A DNA stretch of 64,000 nucleotides. Source: Nostoc sp. NIES-3756 (GTDB taxonomy: Bacteria; Cyanobacteriota; Cyanobacteriia; Cyanobacteriales; Nostocaceae). The translations under genes were made by a program, and so were the position numbers. Positions 54,975-63,415 of this stretch are shown here, piece by piece (position 1 is the first letter of the stretch; every line of letters begins with the position of its first letter). The notes under the pieces are model-generated. The model worked only from the letters and a program-made list of their open reading frames with translations. It did no database searches and was not told the DNA's origin. The stretch is taken from positions 3,754,501-3,818,500 of the forward strand of contig NZ_AP017295.1 of NCBI RefSeq assembly GCF_001548375.1, read 5' to 3'.

Positions 54975-55258
54975 CTCCATCAGGCAATTTGCACCCATAA
55001 AAAGAAGTGGCAAAGCCACTTCAGATTTCCCAGGTAGAACCTAAAAATGAGTATAACGACTTAAAAAAAATAAAATAGTATAAATTGACACTAATTGATA
55101 GGCTAAAGGTTAGACATATTAATAACTACTTGAGAGTTTTGCTGATGATTAATTAGCTGGAGAGGAAAAATACTAGCCCTTATATATTTTGGTGTATGTG
55201 GTCAATGACTACTACTTATATACTAAAGCCATGCTAGTAATTATCCGGGGTGACAAGC
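54975..55258. other. Intergenic region before rubredoxin
   Basis: Holds the GAAGTGGCAAAGCCACTTC hairpin (55005-55023) and then AT-rich DNA that probably has the rubredoxin promoter. No gene is seen. Confidence 0.4.
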
Positions 55259-55420
55259 ATGGCGACTCATGTATGTACTGTTTGTGGCTACGAATATGAT
55301 CCAGAAGTAGGTGATCCCGATAGCGGGATACCTGTAGGTACACCTTTTGAAGATATATCAGAGGATTGGGTATGTCCTGTTTGCGGTGCAACGAAAGATT
55401 TATTTGAACCTACAGATTGA
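55259..55420 (+). CDS. Rubredoxin, soluble
   Basis: A 53-residue iron protein: [20 protein letters not shown] at the start and [17 protein letters not shown] at the end. Two CxxCG pairs hold one iron. Unlike the photosystem-II-assembly rubredoxin RubA, it has no C-terminal membrane helix, so it is a soluble electron carrier. The ATG is at 55259, with a good upstream GGGGTG region. It lies between the Rieske and flavoprotein genes, which may be redox partners. Confidence 0.93.
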   Translation: MATHVCTVCGYEYDPEVGDPDSGIPVGTPFEDISEDWVCPVCGATKDLFEPTD

Positions 55421-55531
55421 TAAAAATTTCAACTATTTACAAAACAGTAAGCTAAAAAATTCCAAAAGTTTATATACCAGCTTTTAACGATAGCCTAGAA
55501 GGTAAGTAATCTAAAAGAGAAAGTTGGAAAA

Positions 55532-56758
55532 TTGCTACCTGCGAAAATTGTAGTTATTGGCGGCGGGGCCGCGGGATTTTTTGGGGCGATCGCTTGTGCT
55601 AGAGTGAACCCACAAGCGGAAGTCATGTTAATTGAAGCTAGTCGTCAAATCTTGGCGAAAGTCAGTATTTCTGGCGGTGGGCGTTGTAATGTCACCCATG
55701 CTTGCTTTGATGCCAAAGAGTTAGTTCAGTATTACCCCAGAGGCGGTAAAGCACTTAGGGGCGCTTTTGCTCGTTTCCAGGCTAAAGATACTGTCTCTTG
55801 GTTTGCTTCCCAAGGTGTGCCGTTGAAAAAAGAAGCTGATGGGAGGATGTTTCCCATTACAGATAGTTCCCAAACCATCGTCAACTGTTTAATTAATGCA
55901 GCCAAAGCAGAAGCTGTGGAAATACAAACGGGAATGGCAGTAACCTCAATTAAAAGGATAGGCAATCAGTTTGAGGTTTTTTGCAAGTCTGGGGAGATAA
56001 TAAAGTGCGATCGCCTATTACTCGCTACAGGTAGCAGTCGTATCGGCTATCAATTAGCCCAGGAATTAGGACATCATATTGAACAGCCAGTACCATCATT
56101 ATTTACGTTTAATATTCCTGAAGCCAATTTACGGGCGTTAGCTGGCATTAGTGTAAACCCTGCGCGGTTGCGGTTATACGTTGGCGATAAATCACCCCTA
56201 GAACAGACTGGGCCATTGTTAATTACCCATTGGGGTATGAGTGGCCCAGCTGTTCTCAAACTTTCGGCTTGGGGTGCAAGATTGCTGTACGACAATCATT
56301 ATCAAGCAACTTTATTAGTGAATTGGTTGCCCGATTTTACCCAAGAACAGGTACGGGAAAATATTTTAGCAGTAAAGAATGAATGGGCAAAACGAGCGAT
56401 CGCTTTACATCGCGGTGTCGATTTACCCCATCGTCTTTGGCAGTACATCATTGCCCGTGTCGGTATTACCACAGATGACCGTTGGGCAGGATTATCTAAT
56501 AAAACCTTAAATTTGCTGGTTCAAGAACTCACTCAAGGAAAATACTTAATTAACGGTAAAGGAGTTTTTAAAGAAGAATTTGTCACCTGTGGCGGTGTCA
56601 ACCTCAAAGAAATTGACTTCAAAACAATGGAAAGTAAACTAGTCCCCAACCTCTACTTTGCTGGCGAGATTTTAGACATAGATGGCGTAACTGGCGGCTT
56701 TAACTTCCAAAGCGCCTGGACAACAGGCTATTTGGCAGGGGTAGCTATGGGGCAATAG
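55532..56758 (+). CDS. HI0933-like FAD/NAD(P)-binding oxidoreductase
   Basis: A 408-residue flavoprotein of the HI0933/YhiN family. The FAD-binding Rossmann start VVIGGGAAGFFGAIA (residues 6-20), the SGGGRCNVT motif (about 47-55), LLATGSSRIGYQLAQELGH and the C-terminal FAGEILDIDGVTGGFNFQSA are intact. The reaction is unknown; in some relatives it is a 3-dehydro-bile acid reductase or a similar flavin enzyme. It starts at a TTG with AGAGAAAGTTGG nearby. It follows rubredoxin by 111 bases, so they may be linked. Confidence 0.88.
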   Translation: MLPAKIVVIGGGAAGFFGAIACARVNPQAEVMLIEASRQILAKVSISGGGRCNVTHACFDAKELVQYYPRGGKALRGAFARFQAKDTVSWFASQGVPLKKEADGRMFPITDSSQTIVNCLINAAKAEAVEIQTGMAVTSIKRIGNQFEVFCKSGEIIKCDRLLLATGSSRIGYQLAQELGHHIEQPVPSLFTFNIPEANLRALAGISVNPARLRLYVGDKSPLEQTGPLLITHWGMSGPAVLKLSAWGARLLYDNHYQATLLVNWLPDFTQEQVRENILAVKNEWAKRAIALHRGVDLPHRLWQYIIARVGITTDDRWAGLSNKTLNLLVQELTQGKYLINGKGVFKEEFVTCGGVNLKEIDFKTMESKLVPNLYFAGEILDIDGVTGGFNFQSAWTTGYLAGVAMGQ

Positions 56759-57173
56759 TTATTAGTCCATAGTCAATAGTCAACAGCCTATAGTTATTCT
56801 CCCCTTGCTGTTCCACTCCTCTTAGGGGTTAGGGGTGGTTTTCTCCCTCAGATCCCCCCACTCCTTCATTTGCAAAAGACAATAAGTAATTTCCGTCGTA
56901 ATACACAAAGTTGATAAAGTTACGATGAAGTTGATTTAAGTTAATGAATTGCAATTGTTTGTTGCGTAATTGATCTACGAGGGTGTACACTTTCTCAAGT
57001 GTAAAGTGTTTGTAAAGAGGAGAAGGTTTAAGTGACTTTTAAACCTATAGATACTACCATATACCTGTGTGTTCATAAGTAAAGTAGTATAAAATTTACA
57101 CTATTTTGCAGTGTTTTCCCTAGTTGACTAAATGCAAACTCGTGTAGCCATAGGCTCGCTTAGGGTGTGAGTA
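56759..57173. other. Intergenic region before the polysaccharide cluster
   Basis: Starts with STRR-like CCATAGTCAATAGTCAACAG heptads (56763-56785). Two inverted words, TACACTT/AAGTGTA (56986-57003) and ACACT/AGTGT (57098-57114), lie before the first glycosyltransferase. They look like operator half-sites, as described separately. Confidence 0.5.
56986..57003. promoter_or_regulatory. Inverted repeat, candidate operator
   Basis: TACACTT and AAGTGTA form perfect seven-base arms over TCTC. A related shorter repeat ACACT/AGTGT lies at 57098-57114. Both precede the first gene of the polysaccharide cluster. The binding protein, if any, is unknown. Confidence 0.4.
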
Positions 57174-58388
57174 ATGCGTAAACCAGTTCTGACCATTTTT
57201 TATCAGTACAATCCTTGGCACACTTCTATCGGAGGAATCCAGACATTAATTAATACATTTATTAAGTATGCTCCCAGTGAATTTGAAGTGCGACTAGTAG
57301 GAACAGCTAGTGATTCTAGTCAGACTGTTGGTAAATGGCAAGAAGCAGAATTTGCAGGTAGGGAAATTAGTTTTTTACCGATTCTGAAGATAGAAAACGA
57401 TAATGTCAGAGGTTTAATTCCCACCACAGTTAAATATACGGCTGCGTTGTTAGGCCGTTCCCTGTCTTCAGACTTTCTTCACTTTCATCGACTGGAGCCA
57501 AGTTTAGCGGCGATGAACTGGCAGGGAGAAAAGAGTATTTTTATCCACAATGATATTCACACACAGATGAAAACTGTGGGCGATCGCAAAGCCATACTTT
57601 GGCGGAGATTTCCTGGGGCTTACTTTGCGCTAGAAAGTACATTGATTCGTCAATTCAGTCAAATTTTATCTTGCAATACTGATGCTGCACAGTTTTATCG
57701 ACAACGTTATCCCCAATTACAAGACCGTGTAGCTTTCATTAAAAACTCTTTTGATAATGAGGTTTTTTACTCTTTGAGTCAGCCACAAAAGGAAGCTAAT
57801 CGGCGCGAACTGGCTGTGCAAATGGGATTAGAAGAGGAAACTCGTTTTATTTTATTTGCTGGGAGACTACATCCACAAAAAGACCCAGTGTTATTAATAC
57901 GTGCCTTCGCCGCCTTGAATCAACCCCAAACTCACCTATTGATAGCAGGGGATGGAGAATTAGCCAACCAAGTGCGCCAGGAAATTGAACAATTAGGACT
58001 GTCTAGCAGGGTGACAATGTTGGGAGCATTAAAACAACAAGAGTTAGCTAGATTACATCGATTGAGTAGCGCCTTTGTTCTCAGCAGTGCTTTTGAAGGT
58101 TTACCTCTGGTTGTCCTAGAAGCACTAGCTAGTGGAACCCCTGTAGTCACAACTAAGTGTGGTGAAACTCCCAAACTACTTAATCATCATAGTGGGGTTG
58201 TATGTGAGCAAAGAACACCTGATTGCATAGCCGAGGCTTTACGTAGGGTACTGTTGAATCCACAAGAGTATCCCAGTGAAGCCTGTGTACGCACGGCACA
58301 ACCCTTTGCAGCGCGTACTGTAGTTAGAGATATTTATGGCGATATGTTAAATCGTTGGGAATTAAAAGAGTTCTCAGTTATTAGCTAA
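57174..58388 (+). CDS. Glycosyltransferase family 4 protein (first)
   Basis: A 404-residue GT4 enzyme (GT-B fold). The C-terminal signature is FAGRLHPQKDPVLLIRAFAA (about residue 226) and EGLPLVVLEALASGTPVVTT (about 305), with the acidic EX7E motif intact. It adds a sugar to a lipid-linked or growing exopolysaccharide chain at the cytosolic face of the membrane. It is the first gene of a five-gene plus-strand cluster, with 66 bases to the next. The ATG at 57174 follows GGGTGTGAG. Confidence 0.9.
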   Translation: MRKPVLTIFYQYNPWHTSIGGIQTLINTFIKYAPSEFEVRLVGTASDSSQTVGKWQEAEFAGREISFLPILKIENDNVRGLIPTTVKYTAALLGRSLSSDFLHFHRLEPSLAAMNWQGEKSIFIHNDIHTQMKTVGDRKAILWRRFPGAYFALESTLIRQFSQILSCNTDAAQFYRQRYPQLQDRVAFIKNSFDNEVFYSLSQPQKEANRRELAVQMGLEEETRFILFAGRLHPQKDPVLLIRAFAALNQPQTHLLIAGDGELANQVRQEIEQLGLSSRVTMLGALKQQELARLHRLSSAFVLSSAFEGLPLVVLEALASGTPVVTTKCGETPKLLNHHSGVVCEQRTPDCIAEALRRVLLNPQEYPSEACVRTAQPFAARTVVRDIYGDMLNRWELKEFSVIS

Positions 58389-58454
58389 CGAAGTGCCAAA
58401 GGCTTATTCAACTACTACTGATAAGCGTGTTTTCCATATTCAAAATTCAACAAC

Positions 58455-59651
58455 ATGACTATGAAGATTGCTGTAATCGGTGCTAAAGGGCTGCCTCCTA
58501 AACAGGGTGGAATTGAACATTACTGTGCAGAAGTATATCCTCGGATAGTTGCACAAGGCCACAGCGTAGACCTATACGCTAGGTCTTCCTATACAGATAC
58601 GTCTTGGCTAGGAAGTTACGACTATCAAGGTGTGCGAGTAATTTCCTTACCTGGGATGGATGTCAAAGGTGCAGACGCATTCGTGACATCTGCATTAGGA
58701 GCGATCGCTGCTAGCGCAGAGAGATATGATATCGTCCATTTTCATGCACTTGGCCCCTCCCTATTCACCTTCCTACCCAGAATTGCCAACTCAGCAAAAA
58801 TTGTCGTTACTTGTCAGGGTTTAGATTGGCAACGTGCCAAATGGGGTAGCTTCTCAACTCGCCTCATTCAATCTGGTGAAAAGGCCGCAGTCCGTTTTGC
58901 ACACGGGATTGTGGTTGTATCCGACGCTCTAAAAAGTTACTTTACTCAAACCTATGGACGGGAGACAGTTTATATTCCTAATGCTCCCGCAAGCTACGGT
59001 GAATCAGACCCCAAGTTTAGTTACGGTAAAAAACTTGGTTTAGAGCAAGGACGCTACATGGTATTTGTAGGACGCATAGTTCCAGAAAAGCGTCCCGATT
59101 TATTAATTGAAGCCTTCTCTAAACTACAACCATCTGGATGGAAACTAGTACTAGCTGGAGGTGTCAGCGATACCCAATCATACACCAGTCAATTATTAGA
59201 AAAAGTTGCCAATAACCCCAATATTATCTTTGCTGGGGAACTGCGCGGTTCTCGCCTATGGGAAATTGTGCGTGGTGCAGGAATGTTTGTTTTACCTTCT
59301 GATTTAGAAGGTCTACCATTAGCCATGTTGGAAGCGATGCAGGAAGGTATCCCAGTAGTCGCCAGTGATATTTTGCCACACCAACAATTGATTAATGGAG
59401 GTATGGGAACCTTATTTACAGCAGGTGATGTAGACTCTCTAATTAGTTCCTTAGACTGGGCAATTCATCACCCGCAACAAATAGCAACAATGGCGAAAAA
59501 TGCCCAAAGAAACATTCAAGTAAATTATAGTTGGGAACACATAACTGCGGAAAATCTCAGGCTCTATCAAACACTTTTGAACTCATCTCAACCTATAGGT
59601 ACATCCCAGCCTCAAGAAATCAGTTTAGCTAGAGTAGGAGGCAAAAAGTAG
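58455..59651 (+). CDS. Glycosyltransferase family 4 protein (second)
   Basis: A 398-residue GT4 enzyme. N-terminal GAKGLPPKQGGIEHYCAEVY is the usual nucleotide-sugar site region, and FVGRIVPEKRPDLLIEAFSK and EGLPLAMLEAMQEGIPVVAS are the C-terminal motifs. Its N-terminus resembles DUF1972-type rhamnosyltransferases. It works with its neighbour to build the repeat unit of a cell-surface polysaccharide. The Wzc-like gene begins about 95 bases later, after an STRR run. Confidence 0.9.
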   Translation: MTMKIAVIGAKGLPPKQGGIEHYCAEVYPRIVAQGHSVDLYARSSYTDTSWLGSYDYQGVRVISLPGMDVKGADAFVTSALGAIAASAERYDIVHFHALGPSLFTFLPRIANSAKIVVTCQGLDWQRAKWGSFSTRLIQSGEKAAVRFAHGIVVVSDALKSYFTQTYGRETVYIPNAPASYGESDPKFSYGKKLGLEQGRYMVFVGRIVPEKRPDLLIEAFSKLQPSGWKLVLAGGVSDTQSYTSQLLEKVANNPNIIFAGELRGSRLWEIVRGAGMFVLPSDLEGLPLAMLEAMQEGIPVVASDILPHQQLINGGMGTLFTAGDVDSLISSLDWAIHHPQQIATMAKNAQRNIQVNYSWEHITAENLRLYQTLLNSSQPIGTSQPQEISLARVGGKK

Positions 59652-59682
59652 AGTCAGGAGTGGGGGAGGCAAAGGAGATTAT

Positions 59683-59716
59683 GAACAGTTGACTATTGAC
59701 TAATGACTAATAACTA
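59683..59716. repeat. STRR-like heptads between two cluster genes
   Basis: Units of the TGACTATTGACTAATGACTA type lie in the short spacer before the Wzc-like gene. The same type of run is at 1960-2000, 21400-21440 and 48220-48245. Confidence 0.75.
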
Positions 59717-59746
59717 TTGTTTCTTGAAGAAACTAGGACAGATGTA

Positions 59747-61927
59747 ATGGGAAAAGGCATTTCAACCTTACTAGCAGTCTTGGGACGCAGGGGCTTTCCA
59801 GCTATTACTGTTTTTGCTGCTGTCATCGGCACGTCATTCGCCTATTTACAAGTGACACCACGCTTGTATGAATCATCAGCAAGATTAATGCTGGAGGATA
59901 AAAAGGCTAGTGTATCTGAGTTAGGTCGTGATTTGACGCAGATAAACTCTTCCAGCGTGGGACGCAACCCCTTGGCAGACCAAGCAGAATTTCTCAAATC
60001 ACAACCTGTATTGCAACTAGCAATTTCTAAACTCAATCGTCAGCAAGGTAATTCAACTCAAAAAAAATTATCGCCTTCAGATATTAAGTCAAACTTAAAA
60101 GTGGTAATTGTGCCAGCCACTAATATCTTAGAGTTGCGCTATCAAAGTCCAAATCCAGAACAAACTGCTCAGGTGTTGAATGCTGTTTCTCAAGCAATGG
60201 TTGAGGAAAATATCAAAACCATCAATTCCGAGGCAACTAAGGTAAGAGAGTTTTTATCCCAAAAAGTCCCCCAAGCACGTCAACGTCTACAACAAGCAGA
60301 ATTAGCAGAAACTAGATACAGGCAACAAAGCGGTGTAGTAGCTGCGGATGATCAAACTAAAAGCTTAGTAGGTAGTTTGGCAGACTTAGAAAATCAAGAG
60401 CGTACCTTAGCCGCACAACTACAAGAAGCGCGATCGCGTGACGCATCTTTACGTCAAGTGACAGATGCGAAAAATATCACTGCAGCCTATGCGTCTGTTA
60501 GAGAAGGTCAAGACGAACAACTAAAAGCCTTACGTACTAAGTTAACTGATATAGAAACCAAGCTGATAGAAGCACGTACCAAATTTAAAGAAGCTCATCC
60601 CACAGTTGTGGATCTAGTCCAACAAAGAGATGAGATTAAAGCTTTGTATGGACAGCAAATGGCTAGGGTATCATCTAGCAATCAAACAGCTAATTTTCAA
60701 GATTTAGCCAACGACCAAATCAGTCAAAACCTCATATCTGAGTTAATCACCAACGATATTACACGTTTAGCTGTTGAAAACAGACTAAATGCTATCCGCC
60801 AAATGAGAGCCGATATTCAGCGTCGTTTGGCACTCATCCCGATTCGCCAGCAACCGTTGACAGTCCTTACTCGCCAAAGGGAAGAAGCCGCCGAATCACT
60901 TAAGTTTCTGCAAAGCAAATTAGAAGAAGCACAGATTGCGGAGGCACAGAAAGTCAGCAATATCCGCATTCTAGAAACTGCCGTAGTCCCAGAGTTACCT
61001 TCATCGCCGAAACGTAACGTGATTTTGGTCATGGCTACCTTCTTCGGCAGTGTCTTAGCTGTCGGCTTGGTGTTGCTACTAGAACTGATGGATAACACTC
61101 TGCGCGATGCTTCCGAAGCAGAGGAATTACTGCAACTACCATTGCTGGGAGTTGTACCACGCCTACCTGCTACCAAACTTAGTTTAGAGCCAGCTGAACA
61201 ATTTCTTGATGATTTGGGTTTGGTTGAACCTTACCGGATGCTGTTGAAGAATTTAGAGTTTCGCAGTATTGACAATTTGCAAGTTATAGTAGTCAGCAGC
61301 CCCCTTTCTGGTGAGGGAAAATCAGTTATCGTTTCCCATCTGGCAGCAGTCTGCGCCATGTTATCGCGGCGGACATTAATTATTGATGCGGATTTACGTA
61401 AACCTTCACAACACACACTGTTTAACTTGCCTCCTAAACCAGGAATTACAGATGTAATTGATGGGAAAAGACCTTTATTAAATGCTGTGCAGTCGACAGC
61501 CGTGGATAATTTATCTGTGTTGACTTGCGGTGAATTACGGGGAAGACCATCCCAAATTCTCGAATCACCAGCAATGAAGTCTTTAGTAGCTCAGGCAGCA
61601 GAATACTATGATATTGTCATTATTGACACTCCTCCTTTAAGTGCATGTGCTGATGCTGCTTCATTGAGTCAAATGAGCGATGGAGTTATCCTGGCTACAC
61701 GCCCAGGTTTTACACTCAAAGAGGTATTACAAAGAGCAGTATCAGAACTTAACCAAAATCGTATTCCCATTTTGGGTGTAGTTGTCAATGGTATGACAAC
61801 CGGGACAGAAAAATACTATCGCTATCCATCCGAGGAATATCCTTCACGATTACCTAAACCTTGGCGACGTTTAACTGCGTTGGGAAGTAGTAGAAGAAAT
61901 TCGACTGATAATTCGAGGTCGAACTAA
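59747..61927 (+). CDS. Wzc-like polysaccharide co-polymerase and tyrosine kinase
   Basis: A 726-residue protein with an N-terminal Wzz domain, a first TM near residue 15-35, a long coiled coil (about 160-400) and a second TM (about 418-440). The C-terminal BY-kinase has Walker A SGEGKS (about 521-526), DADLRKP (Walker A') and IIDTPP (Walker B). A tyrosine cluster (Tyr690, 691, 693, 698) near the end is the usual autophosphorylation site. It controls chain length and export of polysaccharide. I prefer the ATG at 59747 (AGGA nearby) to a TTG at 59717. It is followed after five bases by the ligase gene. Confidence 0.9.
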   Translation: MGKGISTLLAVLGRRGFPAITVFAAVIGTSFAYLQVTPRLYESSARLMLEDKKASVSELGRDLTQINSSSVGRNPLADQAEFLKSQPVLQLAISKLNRQQGNSTQKKLSPSDIKSNLKVVIVPATNILELRYQSPNPEQTAQVLNAVSQAMVEENIKTINSEATKVREFLSQKVPQARQRLQQAELAETRYRQQSGVVAADDQTKSLVGSLADLENQERTLAAQLQEARSRDASLRQVTDAKNITAAYASVREGQDEQLKALRTKLTDIETKLIEARTKFKEAHPTVVDLVQQRDEIKALYGQQMARVSSSNQTANFQDLANDQISQNLISELITNDITRLAVENRLNAIRQMRADIQRRLALIPIRQQPLTVLTRQREEAAESLKFLQSKLEEAQIAEAQKVSNIRILETAVVPELPSSPKRNVILVMATFFGSVLAVGLVLLLELMDNTLRDASEAEELLQLPLLGVVPRLPATKLSLEPAEQFLDDLGLVEPYRMLLKNLEFRSIDNLQVIVVSSPLSGEGKSVIVSHLAAVCAMLSRRTLIIDADLRKPSQHTLFNLPPKPGITDVIDGKRPLLNAVQSTAVDNLSVLTCGELRGRPSQILESPAMKSLVAQAAEYYDIVIIDTPPLSACADAASLSQMSDGVILATRPGFTLKEVLQRAVSELNQNRIPILGVVVNGMTTGTEKYYRYPSEEYPSRLPKPWRRLTALGSSRRNSTDNSRSN

Positions 61928-61932
61928 AGAAG

Positions 61933-63372
61933 ATGCTAAACAAAACCGCCAGTAGGTCTTTTTATCTCAACTTGTGGCTAGGCTTAGTTGGTCTAGTAGT
62001 TGGTATCTTTGCTGGGTTTGCGGTTGGTATCAGTCCGGCGTTGCTATTAGTAGCTATAGTAGCGGTAGCTGGACTAATATGGTTTTTTGCTAGTTTTGAG
62101 CAAGCAGTTATCGGGTTATTAATCCTGCGTAGTTCTTTAGACCTGTTTTCGGCTCAACAATTACCAGCCGCTTTTGCGATCGCTCTCAATGCGTTAACAA
62201 TACTTTATGTATTGGTGGCGCTACTCACAGGTAAAGCTGTCAAGATAGATAAATTTTGGTGGTTTTTCGCTCTCTGGATTATCTTCCAAAGCCTATGGGT
62301 GATTCTTTTACCTTTAGGCGGTTTGGGGATGGATGCTTCTTTCTTGATGAGTGGTGTGAGGGTATGGCTGCGTTATTTTTCCTGGTTAATGGTCTACCTG
62401 TTAGTAATGCAGCTCAAAGACAATGTACCACCAGAAAAGATAGTTTCCATGTTGCTGCTGTCTTTGGTGGCTCCCATTAGTATTGCACTGCTGCAAATAT
62501 TCTTACCAAGCTCAATGTTACCGTCTTTATTAACATCACAGGGTAAAGCTGGGAGTAATGTTTCGGGAACTTTAGGTTTTCCCAACGGTTTAGGTATCTT
62601 TCTGACGATGTTTATCGCTCTAGTTTGGTGGAAGTTAAGTATTTCTAGCAAACGTTTACCTTGGTTGCTTTTATTAGGGTTGGTGTCCTTTGTATTTGTG
62701 AGAACTGGTTACTTTACAGGATTAGTCGCAGTTTTATTGCTGATTTTGTTTATCAACTCAACAAAAATTACACCAGTGAGAGCAATTGGTGTAGTGCTGT
62801 TTTGTTGTGCATTTTTGTGGATGTTTGCGAGTACAGAATTTGGACAACAAAGACTCACCGAAATTTATGACACGCCTTTATTAAACCCCAACATTGATGT
62901 ATCAAGGTCAATTATTTTGTCCTATGGAGATAGTAACAGCTTTAATTGGCGGATTGCTCATTGGACTTATTTAATCAATGCTTGGTCGCAATTTCCCATC
63001 TTGGGTTACGGTCTAGATACAAGTCCGTTGTTAGGTATACGCGATTTTAACACAGGGTCTGGTTATGCACCCCACAACGATTACATCCGCTTTCTTGTAG
63101 AGCAGGGAGTTGTTGGGTTGACAGGGTTTTTGTGTTTTTTAGTTGGTCAAGGCTGGTATCTTGTACATTTACTGAGAAATTCTCAATCAGTAAATTCTCG
63201 ACGTAATTTATGTCTGATATTAATAGCTTTATTTGTAGCTAACATCGTGAGTATGCTAACTAGCAATATTATGGATGCTACTACATTCTTTTTCTACTGG
63301 TGGACTCTAGTGGCGATCGCTGGCTGGGGAAATGAATACTGGCGACCAAATTTAGCGACAAAATCTGCATAG
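61933..63372 (+). CDS. O-antigen ligase/polymerase-like membrane protein
   Basis: A 479-residue integral membrane protein with about 11-12 hydrophobic helices and a hydrophilic periplasmic loop (about residues 300-370) that includes WRIAHWTYLINAWSQFPILG and PHNDYIRFLVEQG. The pattern is that of the Wzy/WaaL-type polymerases (PF04932). It probably joins repeat units of the surface polysaccharide at the periplasmic face. It starts five bases after the Wzc-like gene, so the genes are cotranscribed. The ATG is at 61933. Confidence 0.88.
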   Translation: MLNKTASRSFYLNLWLGLVGLVVGIFAGFAVGISPALLLVAIVAVAGLIWFFASFEQAVIGLLILRSSLDLFSAQQLPAAFAIALNALTILYVLVALLTGKAVKIDKFWWFFALWIIFQSLWVILLPLGGLGMDASFLMSGVRVWLRYFSWLMVYLLVMQLKDNVPPEKIVSMLLLSLVAPISIALLQIFLPSSMLPSLLTSQGKAGSNVSGTLGFPNGLGIFLTMFIALVWWKLSISSKRLPWLLLLGLVSFVFVRTGYFTGLVAVLLLILFINSTKITPVRAIGVVLFCCAFLWMFASTEFGQQRLTEIYDTPLLNPNIDVSRSIILSYGDSNSFNWRIAHWTYLINAWSQFPILGYGLDTSPLLGIRDFNTGSGYAPHNDYIRFLVEQGVVGLTGFLCFLVGQGWYLVHLLRNSQSVNSRRNLCLILIALFVANIVSMLTSNIMDATTFFFYWWTLVAIAGWGNEYWRPNLATKSA

Positions 63373-63415
63373 TACAGATAGATATTGTGGCATCAGCGAT
63401 GAGGATAATAGAGAA

